The translations under genes were made by a program, and so were the position numbers. Positions 1 to 5,927 of a stretch of DNA of 18,854 nucleotides are shown here, one piece after another (position 1 is the first letter of the stretch; the number at the start of each line of letters is the position of its first letter). The stretch is from CAZHFA01 sp964534945 (GTDB lineage: Bacteria; Bdellovibrionota_C; UBA2361; CAKMMH01), in the NCBI GenBank assembly GCA_964534945.1, contig CAZHSB010000034.1:1-18854 (forward strand). Reading direction: 5' to 3'. The notes beneath the pieces are model-generated. The model did not search any database, was not told the origin of the DNA, and saw only the letters and a list, made by a program, of their open reading frames with translations.

Positions 1-2
1 AT

Positions 3-83
3 GATGAAGAAAGAGAGGCATATATTCCACTTCCAATAAAAGAATATCCTTTAATGGATTATAAAGAAATTTATAAAAAATAA
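3..83 (+). CDS. 3' end of an unidentified protein gene (partial)
   Basis: An open frame enters from the left edge and ends at TAA 81-83. Its last residues read IPLPIKEYPLMDYKEIYKK. The codons look like those of neighbouring genes, and the frame stops six bases before the convergent thioesterase gene, as expected for a real gene end. Too little is present to name a family. Confidence 0.5.
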   Translation, partial: DEEREAYIPLPIKEYPLMDYKEIYKK

Positions 84-89
84 TTTTAT

Positions 90-491
90 TTATCCTCTCC
101 CCTTAACAAAAAACTCTCCCTCTGCAGAGGCGAGGATTTTATCGCCTAGGATAAGTTCTGAAAAGGTTTGAATGCTTCTTGAACGCTCCTTGATAACTTT
201 GCCACGAAGTAAAAGCTCTGTTTCAATGGGAACAGGGGCTTTAAATTTTGTATTTAGAGATATTGTAACTGTAACAACATTTAACGAACGACAAGCATAA
301 AAACCAATCTCATCTAAAAGAGCACACGTAATACCACCATGAACAACGCCATTAAAGCCATTAAACATTTTTGGAACTATTACTTTTGCTTTTGCTGTTT
401 TTGTTTCTTTATCAATATCAAAATGAAGTTTTAATCCAAACGCATTGTTCTTGCCACATAAAAGACACGAATCATCATTTTGTATTTCCAT
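90..491 (-). CDS. PaaI-type hotdog-fold acyl-CoA thioesterase
   Basis: This 133-residue protein has the length and pattern of a single-domain hotdog thioesterase of the PaaI/YbgC-like group. An N-terminal C9-x2-C12-G segment is followed by the hotdog helix motif VVHGGITCALLDEIG (H51, G52, G53, with D60/E61 at the likely active-site end), then alternating strands ending in ASAEGEFFVKG. The family hydrolyses acyl-CoA thioesters in the cytoplasm, usually as a tetramer; the substrate cannot be told from sequence. The start is supported by an AGGAG ribosome binding site (502-506 on the minus strand) ten bases upstream. A TATAAT on the minus strand (517-522) is a candidate -10. Its first 11 codons and leader occur again at 2376-2437, so it was once the direct divergent neighbour of sufU. 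Confidence 0.85.
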   Translation of the reverse strand: MEIQNDDSCLLCGKNNAFGLKLHFDIDKETKTAKAKVIVPKMFNGFNGVVHGGITCALLDEIGFYACRSLNVVTVTISLNTKFKAPVPIETELLLRGKVIKERSRSIQTFSELILGDKILASAEGEFFVKGRG

Positions 492-591
492 AAGATTTAA
501 GCTCCTAAACTTGATTATTATAAATGTTACATATTACTTTACATGACATCTTCATATTGAATCTTAAGCAAATAGATGTCAAACCTAGAGG
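459..591. repeat. Left copy of the duplication flanking the ATPase insert
   Basis: This segment matches 2376-2507. The first 62 bases (459-520 against 2376-2437) are identical. The middle, about 521-553, has diverged and contains a one-base length difference. The end (554-591) is again close. It holds the first 11 thioesterase codons, the divergent intergenic region and a ghost sufU start, ATG 576 followed by codons for SNLEE. The ghost differs from real sufU by AAC/AAT and two GAG/GAA changes, all synonymous, then runs into unrelated sequence and stops at 615-617. Confidence 0.9.
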
Positions 592-617
592 AGGGGAACA
601 AAAATCTGGATATTTAG
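576..617 (+). pseudogene. Ghost 5' end of sufU
   Basis: The frame encodes MSNLEE, identical to the start of the intact sufU at 2492, then continues as unrelated GNKNLDI and stops. It is the leftover of the duplicated sufU start on the left side of the ATPase insert. It is unlikely to make a functional product. Confidence 0.6.
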
Positions 618-906
618 TTTCTGCTACATTAAATAATCTATGAGAGATCAAAAATTATTTGATACTCTTTTTTATCAAAAATAAAAAAATAATATAAAAA
701 TTCTCTGCTAAATTTTTCAATTTTGTAAAAAATTATTTTTGAAAATTATTATAAACCTAAAAGAATTAGCCTCAATTTAGATTAAAATGATAAAGATTTT
801 CAATCCGTAAAATGTCTAAGAAAAATGATAAAATATGAAACTTTTAATAAGAACCCTCTAAAGATTTAACCCGTTGATAACTCTATAGATTTTTAATGTT
901 GTTTTT
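618..906. other. Very A+T-rich non-coding leader of the ATPase cassette
   Basis: No credible gene was found on either strand between the ghost sufU start and the 33-bp repeats. The sequence is mostly A/T runs with many stops in all frames and no clear terminator. It is more A+T-rich than the neighbouring genes, which fits an inserted segment. Confidence 0.4.
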
Positions 907-994
907 GATAATCTCATTTTGGTGCAAAAACTCATTGTCGATAATCTCATTTTGGTGCAAAATATACGTATAGATAATCTCATTTTGGTGAAAA
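907..994. repeat. Three 23-bp direct repeats at exact 33-bp spacing before the ATPase gene
   Basis: The motif gataatctcattttggtgc followed by aaaa starts at 907, 940 and 973. The 10-base spacers are unrelated to each other. The third copy lacks the C after GGTG and ends three bases before the ATPase start at 998. Its GGTG (987-990), seven bases from the ATG, is the only ribosome-binding-like sequence there. Equal spacing of about three helical turns would put all copies on one face of the DNA, as in a multi-site operator. Each copy also begins with GATAAT, which could act as a -10. The operator role is inferred. Confidence 0.85.
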
Positions 995-997
995 AAT

Positions 998-2350
998 ATG
1001 AAAAGGAAAATTTATAATTATTTGTTAAATTGGAAAAAAGAGAAAAAAGGCACAAGTGCAGTCTTGGTCAATGGAGCAAGAAGAGTGGGGAAAAGTTATA
1101 TCGTTACAGAATTTGCAAAAAACGAATATAAAAGTTTTATCCTTATTGATTTTAATAAAGCAAGCGAACAAATAAAAGCATTATTTGATAATTTTCTAGA
1201 TGATTTGGATACGTTTTTTTCATATATTAGTGCTTATACAAATACCAAATTATACGAAAGAGAATCTGTTATTATCTTTGATGAAGTTCAATTATTTCCA
1301 AGGGCTCGAAGTGCAATAAAATATTTAGTCCAAGACAATAGATACGATTATATTGAAACAGGTTCTTTAGTATCAATTAAAAAAAACGTTGAAGACATCA
1401 TGATTCCATCAGAAGAGGAGGAAGTATTATTACATCCTTTAGATTTTGAAGAATTTTTGTGGGCTCTTGGAAATAAAACATTGATGCCATTTATAAAAGA
1501 GCATTTTGATAATTCACAAGAAATGGGAAATGTAATGCATAGAAAATCCATGGATTATTTTAGACAATATTTGATAGTTGGAGGAATGCCTCAAGCGGTT
1601 AAAGAATACATCGCGACAAATGATTTTAATTCAGTAGATAAGATAAAAAGACAGATATTAACTCTTTATAGAAATGATATACAAAAATATGCTAAAGGAT
1701 ATGAAGCAAGGGTTAGCAACATTTTTGATAATATTGCTTCTCAATTACAAAGGCATGAAAAGAAATTTAAATTGTCGGCTTTGAAGCAAGGGGCAAGAAT
1801 GAGAAATTATGAAACATCTTTTTTTTGGCTTTTAGATGCAATGATTATCAATATCGCATACAACACAACGGAACCAAATATTGGGCTTGGGTTAAACCAA
1901 GAAAGAATGACGTTAAAATGTTATATGGCAGATACAGGACTTTTATTAAGTCTTGCATTCGATGAAACAAGTACAATTACTAATAATCTTTATCAAAAAA
2001 TCTTATCAGATAAGTTAGAGTTCAATAGCGGAATGATTGTAGAAAATGTTGTATCACAAATGCTTGCAGCCTCTAAATACAAACTTTATTTTCTTTCAAA
2101 AACTAGTGTGCCTGACAAAAATGATCGTATGGAAATAGATTTTTTAATTCCTAAAAATAACATAACATCAAAACACAATATCTCGCTAATAGAAGTAAAA
2201 TCAGGAACGCGATATACAACATCTTCATTAAAAAAATGCAAGTTAAAGTATGATAAATTTTTAGATGTATCCTATCTTATAAACTCAGGTGATTTAAGAA
2301 GAGAAGGAGATATTATTTATTTACCGTTATATATGACACCATGCTTATAA
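998..2350 (+). CDS. AAA-family ATPase with DUF4143 C-terminal domain
   Basis: The 450-residue protein has the full layout of the AAA_14/DUF4143 family. Walker A is GARRVGKS (residues 26-33). Walker B is IIFDEVQ, followed by a sensor-like YIETGS segment. Next come the family's HPLDFEEFL and QYLIVGGMPQAV blocks, and a C-terminal domain with YMADTGLLL and GMIVENVV. The far C-terminus has EIDFLI ... LIEVKSG, the D...ExK pattern of the PD-(D/E)XK nuclease-like fold. These proteins are common, often horizontally spread, and their cellular role is poorly known. The start follows the third 33-bp repeat, whose GGTG serves as ribosome binding site. The gene sits alone inside a duplicated segment and is intact, so the insertion looks recent or maintained. 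I am sure of the family, not of the function. Confidence 0.9.
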   Translation: MKRKIYNYLLNWKKEKKGTSAVLVNGARRVGKSYIVTEFAKNEYKSFILIDFNKASEQIKALFDNFLDDLDTFFSYISAYTNTKLYERESVIIFDEVQLFPRARSAIKYLVQDNRYDYIETGSLVSIKKNVEDIMIPSEEEEVLLHPLDFEEFLWALGNKTLMPFIKEHFDNSQEMGNVMHRKSMDYFRQYLIVGGMPQAVKEYIATNDFNSVDKIKRQILTLYRNDIQKYAKGYEARVSNIFDNIASQLQRHEKKFKLSALKQGARMRNYETSFFWLLDAMIINIAYNTTEPNIGLGLNQERMTLKCYMADTGLLLSLAFDETSTITNNLYQKILSDKLEFNSGMIVENVVSQMLAASKYKLYFLSKTSVPDKNDRMEIDFLIPKNNITSKHNISLIEVKSGTRYTTSSLKKCKLKYDKFLDVSYLINSGDLRREGDIIYLPLYMTPCL

Positions 2351-2376
2351 TGAAAGATGGGCGAGCTACTTATGGT
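2351..2376. repeat. Degenerate fragment of the terminal multi-hairpin repeat family
   Basis: Just after the ATPase stop codon, tgaaa-gat-gggcgagctact-tatggt matches the minus strand of the element at 18251-18435 (tgaaa-gggcgagctact-gaaa-tatggt), apart from a three-base insertion and a four-base gap. The shared 12-mer gggcgagctact is GC-rich for this genome. The fragment abuts the right copy of the flanking duplication, so it marks the right edge of the insert. Confidence 0.55.
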
Positions 2377-2507
2377 AAAAGACACGAATCATCATTTTGT
2401 ATTTCCATAAGATTTAAGCTCCTAAACTTGATTATTAGTAAGTTACGTATTATCTTAAACAATGTTTTTATATTGAATCTTAAAGGAAAAGATGTCAAAT
2501 CTAGAAG
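2376..2507. repeat. Right copy of the duplication flanking the ATPase insert
   Basis: This matches 459-591. It holds a ghost thioesterase start on the minus strand, MEIQNDDSCLLP then a stop (2370-2408), followed by the intergenic region and the true sufU start at 2492. The minus-strand TATAAT of the left copy is altered here (gattattagtaag replaces gattattataaa), as expected if the thioesterase promoter function was lost in this copy. Confidence 0.9.
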
Positions 2508-2995
2508 AACTATATCAAGATCTTATTATAGACCATTCAAAACACCCACGTTGCTTTGGTTGCATAAATAATCCTGACGCTACCGCAAAGCTATTTAATC
2601 CTCTTTGCGGAGACCAAATCAATTTATGCGTTAAAATAGAAGATAATAAAATAAAAAAAATAACTTTTTCTGGAAAAGGTTGTTCAATAAGCCAAGCATC
2701 TGCTTCAATGATGTGCGAACTTTTAGAGGGAAAGACTATAGAAGAAGTTAAAAAATTATCCGAACTTTATCAAGAAATGCTAAAAGGCGAAAAAGAAGAA
2801 AAAGATCTTGATGAACTTGGAGATATCGTAGCTTTGTCAGGAGTTAGAAAATTTTCTGCAAGAATAAGGTGCGCTATGCTTGGGTGGGAAGCAGTAAAAA
2901 GAGCATTAGATGAATATGAAGCAGGAAAATATCAAAAGCCTAATTGTTCCTTATGTACTAAAGATTGTAATGAAAGAAATAAAGACGAAAAATAA
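2492..2995 (+). CDS. sufU: SufU-type Fe-S cluster assembly / sulfur-transfer protein
   Basis: The 167-residue protein is a SufU/IscU-fold protein. The three ligand cysteines are visible: C39 in NPLCGD (with D41), C64 in GKGCSISQASASMM and C127 in ARIRCAMLGWEA. The stretch between C64 and C127 contains the extra segment LYQEMLKGEKEEKDLDELGD..., which separates SufU from the shorter IscU. SufU accepts sulfur from the cysteine desulfurase SufS in the cytoplasm and supports Fe-S cluster building. No other suf gene is in the window. The start follows an AAAGGAAAAG leader and is confirmed by the duplicated ghost copy. The C-terminus adds an unusual C152-x2-C155-x3-C159 cluster beyond the normal fold. 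The next gene overlaps its end. Confidence 0.85.
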   Translation: MSNLEELYQDLIIDHSKHPRCFGCINNPDATAKLFNPLCGDQINLCVKIEDNKIKKITFSGKGCSISQASASMMCELLEGKTIEEVKKLSELYQEMLKGEKEEKDLDELGDIVALSGVRKFSARIRCAMLGWEAVKRALDEYEAGKYQKPNCSLCTKDCNERNKDEK

Positions 2996-4460
2996 AATAT
3001 TATTTTCTGCCAGTATCTTTTGTATCTCATTAATATATTTTTATATTATAGCCGTAAAATTACGCTTCATCACAGGAGATGAGGGATATTTTGCATATAG
3101 TGCAAAAGCAATCTTAAGCGGAAAAATTCCATATAAAGATTTTTTTTATCCGCAAGCTTTTTTGTATCCATATTTTTTAGCATCTTGGATTTATCTTTTT
3201 GGAGAATCTTGGGAAATATTTAGAGTCTTTTCTGCTTTTGTGTGTGCAGGAATCGCTGGGCTTATTTTCGATATAGTTTCAAGAAAGAGAAATAATATTT
3301 CTGGACTATTTGCTGTCATCATTTTTATCTGTACAGATTTGGTTATTGCATATTTTTCTAGCATAAAAAATTATACTCTTTCATGCTTTTTTCTTTTACT
3401 TTCAATACGATTGTTTGATTCAAAAATAAAATATAAATATTTTTTATCAGGCGCTGTATTCGCACTTTCTTTTCAAATAAGAAGTTATCTAATTATTTGT
3501 GGAATAATTTTTTTATATCAAATTCTTTTTCAAAGTGATTTAGAAAAAGATAAAAAAAAGAGAAATCTAAAAGCATTTATTTTGGGAGGACTGTTAGCGA
3601 CGCTTCCTTCTATTTTAATGTTTGTTTTTAATCCAGATACTTTTGTATTTAACAATTTAACATATCATTCTTTAAGAAATAGAAACGGCTTAATATCAGG
3701 ATTTAATCAGAAAATGAATGCTTTTTACTCTCTTTTTGAAGGAGTGAAAAATAATGGTGATATCAGCATTCAATTAGTAATCTTAATCGCTATTTCGTTT
3801 TGTAAAAAAATAAATTTAAAAAATATTTATTTTCAAACATTTTTAATTTTATTTCTTATTTCTTTTTGCCCGACGCCTGTTTATTCGCAATATTTTGTCG
3901 CTATAATCCCATTTCTTATAATTTATATTTTTGATTGCAAAGACTATATTTTTGATAAGAAGTTTTTCAAAATTGTAATAGCTTTCTTGTTTTTAATGTT
4001 TTTTTATAAGGCTATACCAGAATTTAATCGTTATCTTTTTACAGGAGAAAATGTCTCGGGACTTTTCTCAAGAAGGGTTCCCGCATTGTGGCGTGCAAAA
4101 ACATTAGATATGACAATTTCTGATTTATCAAAACGAATCTATTTAGAAGATAAAAGAGAAAAAGGGTTTTTATTTTCTTCTTGGTCAGGATATTTAATAG
4201 GATTAGAAAAGATGGAAGCTTTTTCTGGTCTTGAAAATCATTTTGCTATAAATATCGCACATAAATTAACAAAAAGAGAACGAAAAAAATATAAAATAAA
4301 ATATTCCCCAAGTGATTTAGAAGAAATTATAAAACAAAAGAAAACAAGGTACCTTGTTTTGGGATATCGTGACAAAAAAAGAGACTGGCAACGTCTTGCA
4401 AAAAAAAGTGGATATAAAAAAGAATTTGAAACAAAAAATCTTGTATTTTTTGGATTATAA
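2970..4460 (+). CDS. GT-C membrane glycosyltransferase (ArnT/PMT, GT39-like)
   Basis: This is a hydrophobic protein of about 496 residues with around ten membrane segments. Right after the first segment comes FITGDEGYFAYSAKAILSG (D37/E38 from the chosen start), then KIPYKDFFYPQ. This acidic loop is typical of the lipid-phosphate-sugar-dependent GT-C enzymes. The soluble C-terminal part (SDLEEIIKQKKTRYLVLGY) fits the periplasmic tail of this group. The frame is open from 2910, but ATG 2970 gives a normal lysine-rich N-terminus just before the first membrane helix. It overlaps sufU by 26 bases, so the two are probably co-transcribed although no shared function is obvious. Acceptor and donor are unknown. 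Confidence 0.75.
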   Translation: MKEIKTKNKILFSASIFCISLIYFYIIAVKLRFITGDEGYFAYSAKAILSGKIPYKDFFYPQAFLYPYFLASWIYLFGESWEIFRVFSAFVCAGIAGLIFDIVSRKRNNISGLFAVIIFICTDLVIAYFSSIKNYTLSCFFLLLSIRLFDSKIKYKYFLSGAVFALSFQIRSYLIICGIIFLYQILFQSDLEKDKKKRNLKAFILGGLLATLPSILMFVFNPDTFVFNNLTYHSLRNRNGLISGFNQKMNAFYSLFEGVKNNGDISIQLVILIAISFCKKINLKNIYFQTFLILFLISFCPTPVYSQYFVAIIPFLIIYIFDCKDYIFDKKFFKIVIAFLFLMFFYKAIPEFNRYLFTGENVSGLFSRRVPALWRAKTLDMTISDLSKRIYLEDKREKGFLFSSWSGYLIGLEKMEAFSGLENHFAINIAHKLTKRERKKYKIKYSPSDLEEIIKQKKTRYLVLGYRDKKRDWQRLAKKSGYKKEFETKNLVFFGL

Positions 4461-4482
4461 AATCATACAATATTAAATAGCT

Positions 4483-5100
4483 TTAATTATGATGACTAAG
4501 AGTGCAACTTGATTGTTTTTTTAAAGTCAATAACTGATATGACCACTTTAAAATTAAGATTCCACCAACAATTCCCATGATACTATCTAGCCAAGTGCAA
4601 TTATAATATTTGCCAATAACCAAAGCAAAGATCGCTAAAAATGAAGTTAGAGCGTCAGCTAAAATATGGAAATAAGCTGATTTGTAATTTAAGTTTTGGG
4701 CGTGCTCGTGATTTCCATGTATTACAAATAAGCAAGCAATATTGATGGCCAATCCAATAAAAGCAATTAAGATAGCTTCTGAAAATGAAATTTGTTTAGG
4801 ATTAAAAAAACGCTCAATAGATTCATATATGATACCTAAAGCTGAAAGCAATAAGATAATAGCATTTACTTTTCCACCGATAAAATCAATGTGAGTCGCT
4901 TCGTTAGAAAAATGAATTGATAAAAGACATACAATATAAGTGACTCCAAACGCTAAGGCATGCGTTCCCATATGAAATCCATCTGCTGTTAAGGCCATGG
5001 AGTTTGTAATAATTCCAAAATAAATTTCAACAAGCATGGTCAATAAAGTAATCACTAATACTATTAACGATTTTGTTTTTAAAGACTGTGGCTTATTCAT
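4483..5100 (-). CDS. Cation diffusion facilitator, DmeF-like Co/Ni exporter, short form
   Basis: The protein has six membrane segments and the CDF metal site: ALTADGFHMGTHALAFG in the second helix (D40, H43, H47 from ATG 5100) and FHILADALTS in the fifth (H145, D149). The DGxHMxxH form and the NYKSAYFHILADALTS block resemble DmeF-type Co2+/Ni2+ exporters. The family exports divalent metals by proton antiport at the inner membrane. At 205 residues it ends shortly after the sixth helix, without the usual cytoplasmic C-terminal domain, and a long His-rich linker is also absent; only GNHEHAQN remains. The frame can be extended to a TTG at 5118, but ATG 5100 is more likely. A perfect palindrome lies upstream. 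Confidence 0.8.
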   Translation of the reverse strand: MNKPQSLKTKSLIVLVITLLTMLVEIYFGIITNSMALTADGFHMGTHALAFGVTYIVCLLSIHFSNEATHIDFIGGKVNAIILLLSALGIIYESIERFFNPKQISFSEAILIAFIGLAINIACLFVIHGNHEHAQNLNYKSAYFHILADALTSFLAIFALVIGKYYNCTWLDSIMGIVGGILILKWSYQLLTLKKQSSCTLSHHN

Positions 5101-5123
5101 TTTATTCTTATGTTCCAAACCAT

Positions 5124-5137
5124 TTGATGTACATCAA
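5124..5137. promoter_or_regulatory. 14-bp perfect palindrome, candidate operator of the metal exporter
   Basis: TTGATGTACATCAA is a perfect palindrome centred 30 bases upstream of the exporter start. Dimeric repressors bind such sites, and exporters of this family are often controlled by a metal sensor. No regulator gene is adjacent, so the assignment is inference. Confidence 0.4.
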
Positions 5138-5407
5138 TTCAAGATAACTAGGTACTCTAATCATGTATCTTATTATTTATTACTAAAAAATCAATTTAAT
5201 TTTATGTCGTATCATTTTTATTATTCTTCAAAGATGTTGCAAATATCCTCGACAATAATTGCATGTCATGTATTATGAACTTACTACGAACCGTAGATTT
5301 TATGCCGTATTTTTGGTGCTATTTCCTGCTTATTGCAAAATACTAAAAAGTATTATAGACTTAGATATTGTATATTTTCTATATAAATTTTAAAAGGATA
5401 CGTCGCT
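5138..5407. promoter_or_regulatory. Intergenic region upstream of rpoZ
   Basis: No credible gene was found here. It contains two small inverted repeats: CTACG-AAC-CGTAG (5284-5296) and AATACT-AAAA-AGTATT (5339-5354). A strong ribosome binding site, TTTTAAAAGGA (5388-5398), lies nine bases before the rpoZ start. The same TTTTAAAAGGA string stands before ychF and the LpoA-like gene. Promoter hexamers are not clear. Confidence 0.4.
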
Positions 5408-5797
5408 ATGGCTAGAGTTACTATTGAAGATTGTCTTGACAAAGAACAGAACAGATTTCGTTTGGTTCACCTTGCTACTGCAAGAGCAAAGCAATTACTT
5501 GCAGGATCAGATCCTTTATATAAATGTGATAATAAGAGCGTAGTAACTGCTTTAAGAGAAGTTGCTGCAGGGTTGGTGCGTTTTAAAACTGAAGAAGAAT
5601 GTGAACAAGATAGAATTAATGCAGAGCAACAGCAAGCAGTAAGTAAAGTTACAGAGACAGATCAAGAAAAAGCAAGAAAAGCATTAGATAGTCTTTTTGA
5701 AAATTTTTCTGAATCAACTGATGATTCTGATGATGACGAAGAAAGTGCTGATGAAAAGGCTGATGAAAAAGAAGACGATTCCGATGATCAATTTTAA
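5408..5797 (+). CDS. rpoZ: RNA polymerase omega subunit
   Basis: The first 60 residues are a clear omega subunit: MARVTIEDCLD, NRFRLVHLATARAKQLL and the KSVVTALREVAAGLVRF helix. Omega stabilises the beta-prime subunit and forms part of the (p)ppGpp binding site of polymerase in proteobacteria. The protein is 129 residues because of a charged extension: a Gln/Glu-rich helix around 60-95, then a very acidic tail from about 100 to the end (DDSDDDEESADEKADEKEDD). Omega is often 70-110 residues, so the tail is on the long side. It is followed by rel, the usual proteobacterial neighbour and the source of the ppGpp it helps sense. Confidence 0.9.
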   Translation: MARVTIEDCLDKEQNRFRLVHLATARAKQLLAGSDPLYKCDNKSVVTALREVAAGLVRFKTEEECEQDRINAEQQQAVSKVTETDQEKARKALDSLFENFSESTDDSDDDEESADEKADEKEDDSDDQF

Positions 5798-5913
5798 GTT
5801 GGTATTTAGAAGTTATATTTTGCTGATTATTTTGTTTTTTTAAGTTTTCTTGCATCTTTGTTTTCTTTATGGAATCTTAAATAAGCGTGTGGCGTGCCTT
5901 TATAAAAGTGGTG

Positions 5914-5919
5914 TATAAT
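5914..5919 (+). promoter_or_regulatory. Consensus -10 box of rel, implying a leaderless transcript
   Basis: A perfect TATAAT ends eight bases before the ATG at 5928, preceded directly by GTG. Transcription would start within a few bases of the start codon. No ribosome binding site is visible before the ATG, which agrees with leaderless translation. The -35 region is weak. Confidence 0.45.
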
Positions 5920-5927
5920 TTTGGCTT

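Noticed and set aside
907..994. Small CRISPR array
   Set aside because: Only three units, 10-base spacers, no cas genes, and the last unit merges with a ribosome binding site.
858..1055. Minus-strand frame of 65 codons with three FCTKMRLS-like repeats
   Set aside because: The peptide repeat is only the 33-bp DNA repeat read in frame (33 is divisible by three). The frame overlaps the ATPase start and has no other protein-like feature.
2341..2571. Plus-strand 76-codon frame spanning the end of the ATPase gene and the start of sufU
   Set aside because: It crosses the duplicated segment and overlaps sufU in another frame; composition is not protein-like.
5036..5278. Plus-strand 80-codon frame opposite the exporter start
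   Set aside because: It is antisense to the conserved CDF N-terminus and rich in random-looking residues. I also read the minus strand here for a metal-sensor remnant and found none convincing.
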